NCBI GenBank assembly: GCA_963556065.3
Contig: CAUVYH020000024.1
Coordinates: forward strand, 5,871-69,870
Length of the DNA: 64,000 bases
DNA from: JBAXTE01 sp963556065
Lineage (GTDB): Bacteria; Bacteroidota; Bacteroidia; Bacteroidales; WCHB1-69
Direction: 5' to 3'
Below are positions 28,621-38,886 of the stretch, piece by piece. Under the pieces are notes generated by a model, which worked only from the letters and a program-made list of their open reading frames with translations, was not told the origin of the DNA and did no database searches. Both the position numbers and the translations under genes were made by a program. The stretch's first letter is position 1. Each line of letters starts with the position of its first letter.

Positions 28621-29769
28621 TTATATTTTTTTAAGCAGTAGTTCCACTGTAGCTCCATTCGAATCAATGTTGTTGCCGATCATCACCTTTCCTTCGTGTG
28701 CTTCAATAATGATTTTTAAGGCATTTAGGCTAATGCCGAATCCTTGCTTGTGATGATTCACATCCGTAATGTTGAAGGGTTCAAAAATGTTTGTAAGTTG
28801 TTCTGCAGTAAATCCTATTCCATCATCACAAAATTTAATGGATATATACTCATTTGCATGGCTGATAATTATTGTAAAAATGCCGCATGTTTTGGTAAAC
28901 TTAATTCCATTATCGAAAATGATTGAAAATGATTTGTCGAGAAGTTTAACATCTCCAAAAATCGGAACATTTGCATCTCCGATAATTTCCAGTTGAATAT
29001 TTTTTTCCTGAATGTTTGGATAATAACGCTCAATGTTGTTTTCTATTAGTTTTGAGAGTAAAATAGTTTCCGATTCCAATTGTTCCTTATCTGAAGACAA
29101 AGAGGTAATTAATAATGCTAATTCGGAAAATTCAATCAATTTCTCCGAGGAATGCTTAATACTTTCAATATAGTGCCGATAGTCGCTATTGTTCAGTTTA
29201 ATTAAAAGCAAATCGGCCAATATATTTATGCCACTAATGGGTGTTCGCAACTCGTGGCTGATTAATTGCAGAAAATCGTTCTTTGTTTTTTCCAGCAACG
29301 ATAATCGGTGATTCGCCTTTTCCAGTTCTTCGGTTCGAGCTTTTACTTGCATCTCTAAAATCTGATTCATATCTTGCAACTGAATACTCTGTTTCCGAAG
29401 CTTAAGATGCATTTTTACGCGAGCCAATAATTCATAAGAATTAAAAGGTTTTGTTATGTAATCTACTCCTCCCGCTTTAAAACCTTTCACAATGCTGTCT
29501 GAATCTGATTTCGCAGTAATAAAAACGATGGGGATGTCTTTAAAGTCATCTCGTTCTTTGAGTAACGAGCACAATTGGTATCCATTTATTTCTGGCATCA
29601 TTACATCAAGCAGCAAAAGATCGTAACGGTTTTCCTCAAGTAGTGACAATGCTTCTTTAGCTGAGGTGGCAAAAGATATATTATAGTGGTGCGTTGATAA
29701 AAAACTACCCAGAACTTGAATGTTTTGTGGAATATCGTCGATGATTAAAATAGATGCATTTTCTTCCAT
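28621..29769 (-). CDS. Response regulator-histidine kinase (receiver plus HisKA/HATPase)
   Basis: 382 residues, cytosolic. A receiver domain (about 1-125) has the phosphoacceptor Asp in LLLLDVMMPEING, the acidic pair in ILIIDDIPQN and Lys in YITKPFN. A coiled segment (130-160) leads to HisKA with the H box FLQLISHELRTPISG, and a HATPase with DNGIKFTKTCG, CDDGIGF and a shortened G2 box (QGFGISLNALKII). It is encoded 12 nt after the big hybrid kinase, so they are a phosphorelay pair. The order receiver-then-kinase lets one protein be switched by another's phosphoryl group. There is no DNA-binding output. Confidence 0.93.
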   Translation of the reverse strand: MEENASILIIDDIPQNIQVLGSFLSTHHYNISFATSAKEALSLLEENRYDLLLLDVMMPEINGYQLCSLLKERDDFKDIPIVFITAKSDSDSIVKGFKAGGVDYITKPFNSYELLARVKMHLKLRKQSIQLQDMNQILEMQVKARTEELEKANHRLSLLEKTKNDFLQLISHELRTPISGINILADLLLIKLNNSDYRHYIESIKHSSEKLIEFSELALLITSLSSDKEQLESETILLSKLIENNIERYYPNIQEKNIQLEIIGDANVPIFGDVKLLDKSFSIIFDNGIKFTKTCGIFTIIISHANEYISIKFCDDGIGFTAEQLTNIFEPFNITDVNHHKQGFGISLNALKIIIEAHEGKVMIGNNIDSNGATVELLLKKI

Positions 29770-29781
29770 GTCAGATTCTTA

Positions 29782-32700
29782 TTATTTCTTTAAATAACTA
29801 ATTAAATATGGATATACTTCGAGTAATTGTTTTATCTTTTCAATATCAAATGTTTTTAACCCGATTTTAATTTCGTCACTATAATGTTTAACAAATTTCA
29901 AATCAAATTGTTTGGAAATTACAGCAAGTGAGTTTTTAAATTTTGTAATCTGATCTATGGAGTTACTCGAAGAGGCTTTGGCCCACAAGGGACTACATTG
30001 TTTTTGCAATTCATCCAGAAGGCTTGCTAGGTTTTCATCGTCCCATGTTGATAATTCGTGTTGAATTTGTTGCGGATAACTGTTGCTTTTGCTGCTTTGC
30101 AAGAGAAGGATGTTTACAATTGCATTATGGAGTATAGAAGAATCGATAGGAGCGATTAAAAGGTGAGCACATTTGATTTTTGGCTTGGATTTATTCGATA
30201 TATATATGGTGTGTTTGTCATGCGATTCTAACGCTTCTAATATGGATACCGAATTATGGGCTAGCATTACATCGTCGAGATTGACAACAATTAAGTCTAT
30301 AAGGTTGTCTGATAGATTGTCAGCGATTAGATGAGAAATATCAATGGGAGTGATTGCGCAATCGTTATGGCTTACAATATTTGTAAGTGTGTTTTTAAGT
30401 TTAGTATCGGTTTCAATAACGCCGATTCTCTTATTGGTAAGTGCAGGATGATAAAGTACGTTTTTTGCTTCAAGCTGAGACATTTCTATTGATGGGATTA
30501 TTATTTTAAAAGTACTTCCCAGACCTTTTTTGCTTTCGACAGAAATACTTCCGTCCATAAGTTCTACTAAGTTTTTGCTGATAGAAAGCCCCAATCCGCT
30601 GCCTCCGTACTTTTTATTGCTTTGTCCATCCGCTTGGGTAAAAGTGTCGAAAATGGAATTTATTTGCGATTCCTCAATTCCTATACCAGTGTCTATTACG
30701 CTGATTATCATGTCCACGGTGTTTGGATATGCACTGTTTTGTATTAAATTTGCAATCACTTTTACCATTCCCTTATTCGTGAATTTTACTGCATTTGCCA
30801 CCAGATTATTTACGATTTGCTGTAATCTTAATTCGTCGATGAGCAATGTTCCTTCAAAAATGGGATAAATTTCAATTTCAAACTGAATGTTTTTTGCTTT
30901 TGCCAGCGGCATAAAAGTGAGGTTGACCTCCTCGAAAAACTTTACGATATTAATAGGCTCTCTTTGCAACTGAAATTTTCCTGCTTCTATCTTCGACAAA
31001 TCTAAAATGTCGCTGATTAAATGAAGCAGCGATTTGCTGTTAGTTTCAATATTTCGGATATAGCTTCTGATTTCAGGGCTGTTGACCTTGCTGTTGATAA
31101 TTTCGGTGTGCCCGATAATTGCCGTTAAAGGAGTCCGTAATTCATGACTGATATTACTTAAGAATTGCTGTTTCATTTGAGCCATTCGTTCTGCAATTTC
31201 TTTACGTTGACGCAAATCTTCATTCATTTTTCTCATCGAAATATCGCGATTTATTCCTGCGTAACCGATAAAATTACCATTTCTGCCAATTAACGGATAT
31301 CCATTGATTTCGACATGGACTATTTGTCCTGTCTTTTTAATTAAGGGGACATCCACAAGTGTAAATTTTTCCAGAAGGGTTTTGTTCAGTTCCAAAAATT
31401 TCTTTATTTTCAAATGCTCTTCAATTGCAATGGTGTTGATTATGCTCGAACCCAGCAGTTCTTGAGGAGTGTATCCCAGCAAATCGATACTTTTGTCGTT
31501 TACGAAATTGAATATTAGGGATTCATTAACTTTCCAAACCAAATCCGTTGTAGTGTCAACCAAGCTACGATAGTTCTCTTCACTTTCCAAATGCATCGAA
31601 ATGGCTTCAATCCGGCTGGTAGCGGATCCAAGTTCCTGAGATACGGTTTGTATGATTTCTTTCAAAGAATCGGAAATATCCATTTGCTTTTCACTGTTTA
31701 AGCTTACGGCACCAATTATCTCATCATTGCTCAATATCGGTAAAATAAAGATTGTTTTTATTTTTTTATTTTTAACCCATTTTTGAGCAGATGCGGAATC
31801 CAAATTAAAGAGCAATTGCTGGTGATTTAACACAAGCCTTTCGTAAATGGGATGTGTTGCGTTTATGTTGGTGGCTTTATTTGATGTGCCGGTGCTTAAA
31901 CCGTGTTCAAAAATTAAAAGTGCAGTGTCTTTTTCTCGGTTGTATTCGTATATTTCACCCCCGTCAAAACCGAATTCTTGAATAATCAGCAATAAGATGT
32001 TTTTGTAAAGTTCCGATTTCGTTTTGCTTTGGTTACAGTACATGATGGCCTTATTAAAAAATGTCATCTGTTTAACATTGGTGTGGAGCATCATAATGGC
32101 ATTAATGTACTCTGTCATATTTCGGATTACCGCCATGATGGTCTGCACATGATTGTTTTCGCCGAATTCGGGAATTATTCTGCACTGAAAGTGCTTGATT
32201 TCGTTGCCTACGGGAAGACTGAAATCAACGACTCGTTCTGTTCCGTCAACAAAAACTTGAACAAAATTCTCGTGAAGAAATGCCGACTCTCTTTGGCTAA
32301 GTCCGGTATTATTGACTCTTTTGCCGATTATTTCATCCGCCTTTAATCCGAATTCTTTTTCAATGGTAGAGTTCACATACGTGCATTCCAGATTGTTATT
32401 GTAACGTGCTATGATATCAGGAGAATGTTCGGAGAGTGCTCTAAATTGCTCCTGGCGACTTTTAGCAATTGCCTCGGCTTTAAGCTGGTGTGTAATATCG
32501 CGCATTACAATCAGGTATTTTCCGGGATCGGCTTCAATGTCCATTCTCTCTACGTCATATAATATATCGATATTATGATGGTTTGCAGTTAGCAATTTTG
32601 CAAATGCCGACTCTTTTTTTGTAATTACCTTGGAAAAATCTTCGTTATTTCCTGTTATAATATCTGAAATTTCAGAGTTTAATATGTCTTCTTGGGAAAA

Positions 32701-34416
32701 TCCGGTCTTTTCGACAAAGGCATTGTTTACGTTTTCCAATAACCCGTTTTTATTCACAATCACCATCATCACCGGAGATTCATAAAAAAGCTTTTTAAAG
32801 AAATTATTTGTATTGGATTCAATGAGTTCTATCTGGTGCTTTTGGGTGTTGTCGTGGATTGTTCCGATAAGGCCGAAGATATAGTTCTTTTCGTCGAGCA
32901 ACAGATTAATTTGGACAATCCCCCATTTTAAAGTTCCATCTTTTGCAATAAAGTCAATTTCTGCATCAAAGACAAGTTTATTTTCAAGTCCTTCAATCTG
33001 ATATATTTTATTAAAGTAATTGGTTAGCCCACTGCTTACCGACTCAATCGATTTTTGAGAAAAGAAAGTTTCAATCGGAATATCCAAAAGTTCATCCGGT
33101 GTATATCCTAAAAATGGGTAGATGGCTTGATTTACATACTTAATCTTTAATGAAGTGTTTGATGTGAAAATAACATCATTTACATTATTTGTAATCAGGC
33201 GATAGAGCTGTTCGCTTTGCTTTAATGCCGTTTCTGTTTGCTTTTTTTCTGTGATATCGCGCGAAACACCATAGATGTACCAGTTAGCGACACCTCTTTT
33301 ATGGATTTGTGCTTTAAACTCTCCGATGTGAATATGTTCTTGTTTATCTACAAATTCCAATTCAAGGCTGATATTGGTTTCTTCAGAGGAGGTTGCAATG
33401 TAATCGGTGATGATTTCTTTAAACTTTTGATGAGACCGAGCCGTTAAAAATGATGCGATACTTTTATTAAGTACTTCTTCGGGGCGATATCCTAAATTTA
33501 TTGATATGGATGGAGTAATGTAAGTTATTTGAAGGTTTTCGTTCAATAACCAAATCATATCGTTAATGTTTTCGGTAAGCATTTTTAACCGATTTTCATT
33601 TTCAATTAACAATAATTCGGCTTTTTTGCTTTTTGTAATATTCTTAGCACTAATTAAGTAATATTGGTATTCGTTGTATTTTATGATTTGGGACGTAATA
33701 CTAAACCATTTTTGGTTGGTTACCGATTTGTTTTCCGAAACCACATAATCGGTAATTTGTTGATGGTACTTAACAATAGACGCAATTTTGTAAAGGATAT
33801 AACTTGAACCGTCGGAAGTGAATTGCGAGAAGTGGAATGGCCTGGTTTCGGGCAACGTAAGGTTGAAAATTTGGATTGCAGCCTGATTAATCTCTACTAT
33901 TGCTAAAGTTTCGTAGTCAACAATTGCCATGGCATCACTGTTGTTGGCGAAGATCTTCTCGAACCGAACTTCAGATTGGCTTAATTTACTAAGTATTTCA
34001 TCATGTTGACTTATATGCTCTATCACTTCCTCGGTTCGGCTTTTTATCTTATTCTCCAGGCTTTTGTTTTGTTCTAATAACCTTTGGTGAGCGGTGCGAA
34101 GCGATTCTATCCGTTTTTCGTATGCTCCCTTTTTAAGGCTGTTTTTTCTTAATAAATGGATAATTGTTCCCAGTAATACAAAAATTGAAAAGGCTAAAAA
34201 CAGCTGGATCAGAAATTCATAAGTTGTGTTGTGGCTTTTGTTTATGGGGCTAAAATAAATTTTCAGGAAGCAAGAAGGATTATTAACGGGTAGGAGGCTT
34301 TGACTTGTTGGGATATGGTTGATCAGCCCCAACTTTTCGTAAGCATTGCTTTGACAATGGCCATGCGAGCTTAAAATGATGAAAAGAGCAATAATAAACT
34401 GGGTAACTTCTTTCAT
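29782..34416 (-). CDS. Multi-PAS hybrid sensor histidine kinase with degenerate receiver
   Basis: 1544 residues from the ATG at 34416. The frame is open to an ATG at 34461, but a -7 box lies between them and MKEVTQFIIALFIILSSHG begins a signal-like segment, so 34416 is chosen. After a membrane helix (about 68-90) and a coiled coil come six PAS domains with a GAF-like domain before the last. HisKA (His near 1090, FLSNISHELRTPLT) and HATPase (NNLVANAVKFTN, DTGIGIEES, GGSGLGLSISKNL) are intact. The following receiver (about 1330-1410) has Asn where the phospho-Asp should be (LIVVNLDD). The last ~95 residues are helical and lack a clear HPt histidine. Ligands are unknown. Confidence 0.92.
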   Translation of the reverse strand: MKEVTQFIIALFIILSSHGHCQSNAYEKLGLINHIPTSQSLLPVNNPSCFLKIYFSPINKSHNTTYEFLIQLFLAFSIFVLLGTIIHLLRKNSLKKGAYEKRIESLRTAHQRLLEQNKSLENKIKSRTEEVIEHISQHDEILSKLSQSEVRFEKIFANNSDAMAIVDYETLAIVEINQAAIQIFNLTLPETRPFHFSQFTSDGSSYILYKIASIVKYHQQITDYVVSENKSVTNQKWFSITSQIIKYNEYQYYLISAKNITKSKKAELLLIENENRLKMLTENINDMIWLLNENLQITYITPSISINLGYRPEEVLNKSIASFLTARSHQKFKEIITDYIATSSEETNISLELEFVDKQEHIHIGEFKAQIHKRGVANWYIYGVSRDITEKKQTETALKQSEQLYRLITNNVNDVIFTSNTSLKIKYVNQAIYPFLGYTPDELLDIPIETFFSQKSIESVSSGLTNYFNKIYQIEGLENKLVFDAEIDFIAKDGTLKWGIVQINLLLDEKNYIFGLIGTIHDNTQKHQIELIESNTNNFFKKLFYESPVMMVIVNKNGLLENVNNAFVEKTGFSQEDILNSEISDIITGNNEDFSKVITKKESAFAKLLTANHHNIDILYDVERMDIEADPGKYLIVMRDITHQLKAEAIAKSRQEQFRALSEHSPDIIARYNNNLECTYVNSTIEKEFGLKADEIIGKRVNNTGLSQRESAFLHENFVQVFVDGTERVVDFSLPVGNEIKHFQCRIIPEFGENNHVQTIMAVIRNMTEYINAIMMLHTNVKQMTFFNKAIMYCNQSKTKSELYKNILLLIIQEFGFDGGEIYEYNREKDTALLIFEHGLSTGTSNKATNINATHPIYERLVLNHQQLLFNLDSASAQKWVKNKKIKTIFILPILSNDEIIGAVSLNSEKQMDISDSLKEIIQTVSQELGSATSRIEAISMHLESEENYRSLVDTTTDLVWKVNESLIFNFVNDKSIDLLGYTPQELLGSSIINTIAIEEHLKIKKFLELNKTLLEKFTLVDVPLIKKTGQIVHVEINGYPLIGRNGNFIGYAGINRDISMRKMNEDLRQRKEIAERMAQMKQQFLSNISHELRTPLTAIIGHTEIINSKVNSPEIRSYIRNIETNSKSLLHLISDILDLSKIEAGKFQLQREPINIVKFFEEVNLTFMPLAKAKNIQFEIEIYPIFEGTLLIDELRLQQIVNNLVANAVKFTNKGMVKVIANLIQNSAYPNTVDMIISVIDTGIGIEESQINSIFDTFTQADGQSNKKYGGSGLGLSISKNLVELMDGSISVESKKGLGSTFKIIIPSIEMSQLEAKNVLYHPALTNKRIGVIETDTKLKNTLTNIVSHNDCAITPIDISHLIADNLSDNLIDLIVVNLDDVMLAHNSVSILEALESHDKHTIYISNKSKPKIKCAHLLIAPIDSSILHNAIVNILLLQSSKSNSYPQQIQHELSTWDDENLASLLDELQKQCSPLWAKASSSNSIDQITKFKNSLAVISKQFDLKFVKHYSDEIKIGLKTFDIEKIKQLLEVYPYLISYLKK

Positions 34417-34434
34417 TCGGCCTTTTTTATATTT

Positions 34435-34442
34435 CAAAGATA
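34435..34442 (-). promoter_or_regulatory. Bacteroidota -7 box for the hybrid kinase operon
   Basis: TATCTTTG on the minus strand, 18 nt before the ATG at 34416 and downstream of the alternative ATG at 34461, which therefore cannot be the start of this transcript. Confidence 0.62.
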
Positions 34443-34553
34443 CAAAATTTCTGATAAGCATATTTTTTTTATCGTTTTTTCTAAAAATTAATGTTCTTGC
34501 AATAATGGTATGGCTTATTAAAAAAAATCAATTTATATAAGGTAAATATAATG

Positions 34554-34561
34554 TATCTTTG
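34554..34561 (+). promoter_or_regulatory. Bacteroidota -7 box for the C25 peptidase gene
   Basis: TATCTTTG, 20 nt before the ATG at 34582; back to back with the kinase promoter. Confidence 0.65.
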
Positions 34562-34581
34562 TATTTGATAATTAATTTTTA

Positions 34582-37500
34582 ATGGGGTTAGGGTTAAGAA
34601 AAATATTTACGGTTATAACTTCGGTTTTGCTCACGATGATTTCAGTTGCTGCTCAGCCGTTAGCAGGAACAGAAAAGGAAATTTTTGCGAGCGGAAATTC
34701 AATTCGAATTCATTATAAAACACAACCGTTTAGAGATGAGCGCGTCGTCTTTTGTAAATACTACTCTTTTTTTCATCAGTGTGGGATGCCCAATTTGCCG
34801 CTAATTCGAGATTATGTCATTATCCCTAAAAAATCAAAACCTCAGTTCAAGGTAATTGTAAACCACAAAATCGGGAAAAACAATGTATTTATTCCCCAAT
34901 CCAAGCCGAAAACTATTGACAGTGATAATGTGACCGATTCTATTTGTAATTCTTCATATGATGCTCAATCGATACTTTTACCCACTGCAAATGGGATAAT
35001 GACTAAGGTTCTTGAGTTTTCTGCTTTTGACCTGCTATTTTTTGAAGTTTATCCATTTCAATACAATCCGGCTCAAAAAATATTGTCGGTAGCGGATGAT
35101 ATTGCGATAGAAATCTCTTTTTCCAATGTGCTTAAAAGGCAAAATGCTATTGCAATAACGCCATTGGAGGAATCGTTTTGCATGCAGGCCGTTAATTTTA
35201 AGGAAGTTGCTAAAAGTTTTCGCACCGCAGTCGATTCGTTTCCGAATTATGTAATTGTAACCCATTCCCAGTTTACTCAGGCTGCAGATACCTTGGCTCT
35301 TTGGAAAGCGCAGCAGGGCTATAGTACCCGTGTTTTTGCACAAGATCACTGGACCTCCGATTCTATCCGTAGTTTGATGCTTTCAATTCATGCTGCTATT
35401 GCTTCCCGTCCAAGTTATCTTTGCCTGTTGGGAGACACGGCTTTTGTGTCTGCAACGGAGAAAATTGCACCTCCGCCCATTCCTGAAGCATTTTCCACCG
35501 ACTTGTATTATACCACAATGGATTCCGATACGGATATGACCCCCAATTTTGGTTGTGGAAGAATTTCTGTGAATAGCCCGGAGCAAGCATTATCAGTGGT
35601 CGGTAAATTGGTCCGTTTTCAAAAGTATCCGCCGACATCTTCAACCTATTATACCCACATGGTTAATTGTTCCTTTTTTCAGGATGATGATTTGAATGGC
35701 TACGACGATCGGCGATTTGCTCAAACTTCCGAAGAAATCAGAGACTATTTGCAAACCAATTATTCTAAAAACGTCTCTCGTATTTATGAGGCTCCGGTTG
35801 CATCCAATCCTCAATTCTGGAATAACGACGATTACGCGAACGGTTCAGCGCTTCCTGCCGATTTATTAAGACCTGCTTTTGGTTGGAACGGTAATACTTT
35901 GAATATTGTTAATGCCCTCAATCAGGGAACATTTCTGATGCTACACCGCGATCATGGCTATTCCAATGCTTCGGGTTGGGCGCATCCGCAGCTGGCATCA
36001 TCGCAATTGCAATATTTAACCAACGATTCGCTGTTGCCTTTAATTTTCAGCATCAACTGTTATTCGGGTAATTACAGGGTCGAAGAATCGTTTGGAGAGA
36101 AATTGTTGCGCCAACCTGCCGGAGCTTCAGGTATTTTTGCTCCTTCATACTATAGTTACAGCGGTAATAATGATGCTTTTGTTCTTGGTTTATACGATGC
36201 ACTTTTCCCGTCGCCGGGATTGATTCCCCAGTTTACAGGAATAGGAGGAAATCATTCGGCTGTATTTTCTACTCACGGTTTGATTAATAAGCCCGGCGAT
36301 ATGCTTCAATATGCGATCTGGTACATGAATTATGCTTGGGGTATAGATCGGTATAGCTCAGAAATTGCCCACTATTTTGGAGATCCTGCAATGCCGGTGC
36401 TTACAAATATTCCGTTGCAAATTTCCGCCGAATATCCCGATTCTGTGGATTGTGTGGATTCTGTTTTTGTGGTAGCTGTCCCTAACTCCGAGGGGTTTGT
36501 GGCTACGCTATCCATAGATAATGAGGTAGTGGCGAGAAGCTATTTTGAAAACGATACGGCTCGCATTCGTTTTTTGCCTCAGTATGGAAATTTGGCCGTG
36601 CTTACCATTACAGGAAATGGCTATGTACCTTACATTCGTACAATCCACTGGTACTGTTCCCAGCCGATTTATCCTCCGGTTGCAGGATTCCTTATTTCCG
36701 ACACGTTGGTTTGTAATAGAGCGGTCCAATTTTTAGATACTTCTGCTAATATTCCGACAAGTTGGCAATGGAATTTTGGTGATGGAACCGAATCCTTTCT
36801 TCGGAATCCAACACATCAATATACCACGGACGGACGGTTTTCGGTGTCGCTGAAAGTGGAGAATATTCGTGGAGCGGATTCGTTGAGTGTTTCTAATATC
36901 ATTGATGTTGTTATTCCTACACAGGTGAGTGCTTTCGATACGACACTGTGCTATGCGGCACCGATTACTCTTACAAATTCTGCTTCCGATTCTATGGCTT
37001 GGTTTGAGACCGATTCCGGAAATGCTTTTGCATGGGCGAATACCTATTCTTTGAATGCTGTTTCAGACACTGCTGTTTATCGTGCAACTTACCGGGATAT
37101 GCCGCCATTTGCAATTGGAAAAATTGATACTATAGGTACTGGAGGTTTTATTTACCAAAACACAGAACATTATTTGTCATTTACTTCATACACAGATCTT
37201 CTGTTGGCTACGGTCGATGTTTATGCGCTTGCAGCAGCTACAAGTGTAATTAAACTGATGAATTCTGAAAACCAAGTAATTGCCGTTAAGTCGGTTGCAC
37301 TTCAGGCAGGAAAGAATAGTGTCAATCTGAATTTCTTTATCCCGCATGGAAGCGAGTATAGGTTAACTGCTCCGGCATATTGCTCGTGGTATGCTAACTT
37401 TAACACATTCGATTTTCCTTTTACGATTCCCGGAGTTATATCAATAGATAGTTCGGATAGTGACAATAAGTATTACTATTTTTACAACTGGACTTTCCGG

Positions 37501-38253
37501 CAGCGGTGTTATAGTCAGCGGCAACCTGCTTCCATTCATCTGGTAAGCATTGACTCAACACTATCGGTTTCGGGAGAGCGGATGCTTTGCAATCAGACCC
37601 CGATCGTTGTTAGTGCTGATTCCACTGCCGATTGCCTATGGAACACGGGAGATACGGCAGCATCTTTATCTGTTCAGCAACCGGGCTGGTATTATTCCTT
37701 TCTCACGAAACAAAACTGCCATTATCGCACCGATACCTTGCACGTATCTTCCTTTGCACCGCTAATGGTGGATTATTCTGCGGATGGCGACATTACACCC
37801 TGTTGTTTTCAGAATTTATCGCAAAATGCATTTCAATATTTTTGGGATTTCGGAGATGGGAGCACTTCTTCAGAACCCAATCCATGCCATTGGTTTCAAA
37901 CTTCCGGTGCTCATGTGGTGACCCTTTCTGCAGTAAACAACTGCGATTCGGCGACTGTTGCTAAAACAGTGATGATTACCGGCTTTGAAGAAGTTCTGTC
38001 AAATGATTCTCCGGTAAAAGTAATTCCAAATCCAACCTCCGGTTTTGCAAGGTTGTCGATTTCAAATGAACAAAAGCCGATATCCGTTAAGCTTTTAGAT
38101 GTTGATGGTCGTTTAATATTTTACATGAAAGATTTTAGGGACAAGGAAATCGATATTAATTTCCAGAATTTATCGGAAGGAATCTATTTTCTGGAAGTTG
38201 TATTCGCACACTCATCCGAGGTGCTTAAGATAGTTAAGTTATCCGATTCTTAA
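34582..38253 (+). CDS. Gingipain-like C25 cysteine peptidase with PKD and T9SS type A domains
   Basis: 1223 residues. A signal peptide ends SVAAQ, then a propeptide-like region (to about 210) precedes the C25 domain (FPNYVIVTHSQFTQAADTLA, LCLLGDTAFV, DLYYTTMDSD, FGCGRISV). The catalytic pair appears as His458 (LHRDHGYSN) and Cys493 (FSINCYSGNY), spaced 35 residues, close to the gingipain spacing. Two PKD-type domains follow (TSWQWNFGDGTES and YFWDFGDGSTSSEPN), and the C-terminus is a type A sorting domain (VIPNPTSGFARLS, GIYFLEVVF). It is a secreted, surface-anchored or released protease. Cleavage specificity (Arg or Lys) cannot be read off safely. Confidence 0.93.
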   Translation: MGLGLRKIFTVITSVLLTMISVAAQPLAGTEKEIFASGNSIRIHYKTQPFRDERVVFCKYYSFFHQCGMPNLPLIRDYVIIPKKSKPQFKVIVNHKIGKNNVFIPQSKPKTIDSDNVTDSICNSSYDAQSILLPTANGIMTKVLEFSAFDLLFFEVYPFQYNPAQKILSVADDIAIEISFSNVLKRQNAIAITPLEESFCMQAVNFKEVAKSFRTAVDSFPNYVIVTHSQFTQAADTLALWKAQQGYSTRVFAQDHWTSDSIRSLMLSIHAAIASRPSYLCLLGDTAFVSATEKIAPPPIPEAFSTDLYYTTMDSDTDMTPNFGCGRISVNSPEQALSVVGKLVRFQKYPPTSSTYYTHMVNCSFFQDDDLNGYDDRRFAQTSEEIRDYLQTNYSKNVSRIYEAPVASNPQFWNNDDYANGSALPADLLRPAFGWNGNTLNIVNALNQGTFLMLHRDHGYSNASGWAHPQLASSQLQYLTNDSLLPLIFSINCYSGNYRVEESFGEKLLRQPAGASGIFAPSYYSYSGNNDAFVLGLYDALFPSPGLIPQFTGIGGNHSAVFSTHGLINKPGDMLQYAIWYMNYAWGIDRYSSEIAHYFGDPAMPVLTNIPLQISAEYPDSVDCVDSVFVVAVPNSEGFVATLSIDNEVVARSYFENDTARIRFLPQYGNLAVLTITGNGYVPYIRTIHWYCSQPIYPPVAGFLISDTLVCNRAVQFLDTSANIPTSWQWNFGDGTESFLRNPTHQYTTDGRFSVSLKVENIRGADSLSVSNIIDVVIPTQVSAFDTTLCYAAPITLTNSASDSMAWFETDSGNAFAWANTYSLNAVSDTAVYRATYRDMPPFAIGKIDTIGTGGFIYQNTEHYLSFTSYTDLLLATVDVYALAAATSVIKLMNSENQVIAVKSVALQAGKNSVNLNFFIPHGSEYRLTAPAYCSWYANFNTFDFPFTIPGVISIDSSDSDNKYYYFYNWTFRQRCYSQRQPASIHLVSIDSTLSVSGERMLCNQTPIVVSADSTADCLWNTGDTAASLSVQQPGWYYSFLTKQNCHYRTDTLHVSSFAPLMVDYSADGDITPCCFQNLSQNAFQYFWDFGDGSTSSEPNPCHWFQTSGAHVVTLSAVNNCDSATVAKTVMITGFEEVLSNDSPVKVIPNPTSGFARLSISNEQKPISVKLLDVDGRLIFYMKDFRDKEIDINFQNLSEGIYFLEVVFAHSSEVLKIVKLSDS

Positions 38254-38307
38254 AAAATTATTACCGCTCTTTTGTCAACCTTTTTTTACTATATCAAAGA
38301 GTTTTCT

Positions 38308-38315
38308 TATTTTTG
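38308..38315 (+). promoter_or_regulatory. Bacteroidota -7 box for the DUF4199-heptose gene cluster
   Basis: TATTTTTG, 25 nt before the ATG at 38341. It falls inside the upstream extension of that frame, supporting the downstream start. Confidence 0.55.
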
Positions 38316-38340
38316 CGTAATAATCATAAAAAAAACAGCT

Positions 38341-38886
38341 ATGAATAACAATCCATTAATTAAAGTTTCCCTTAAATGGGGATTGATTGATGCAGGTATA
38401 TCTAGTTTAAGCCTTTTTGGTACTTATCTTTTCGGACCATTAACCAATAAAACCATGGGATTGATTGTTGGTATTATTTTGTTCGCGATTATGGTAACAG
38501 TTATGGTTTTGTCCAACAAAGAGTATCAAAAGAAGTATTTGGGAGGGTATATTAAATACTGGCAATGTCTTGTAAATGGGATATTGATTTACGCGATTTC
38601 TTCCGTTATTATCTCGCTATTGACATTTGTTATATATGGACTTCTTGATGTGGCCGCTTTTAATCAAATGATTGAGGATCAACTGTTACAAATAAGCTCA
38701 AATCCGGATATTCCTCAAACATGGAAAGAGAAACAATTGGATGGTATTGCATCGATGACTCCGCTAAAACAAGCGGTATTTCAGCTTGCAGGAATTGTAT
38801 GGGGAGTTATTGTCAGCTTAATAGTGGCAATTTTTACGCGTAAAAAGAATAATTCCTTCGAAGGAACTATAAAAGAAATTGAATAA
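38341..38886 (+). CDS. DUF4199 membrane protein
   Basis: 181 residues from the ATG at 38341 (MNNNPLIKVSLKWGLIDAG); an upstream start at 38272 would begin before the promoter and is rejected. Four membrane segments are apparent (about 12-32, 38-58, 72-95, 145-168) with a periplasmic or cytosolic helical loop between 95 and 140. The family is common in Bacteroidota next to a family-2 glycosyltransferase, as here, but its role is unknown. Its stop overlaps the next start in TAATG, implying coupled translation. Confidence 0.85.
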   Translation: MNNNPLIKVSLKWGLIDAGISSLSLFGTYLFGPLTNKTMGLIVGIILFAIMVTVMVLSNKEYQKKYLGGYIKYWQCLVNGILIYAISSVIISLLTFVIYGLLDVAAFNQMIEDQLLQISSNPDIPQTWKEKQLDGIASMTPLKQAVFQLAGIVWGVIVSLIVAIFTRKKNNSFEGTIKEIE

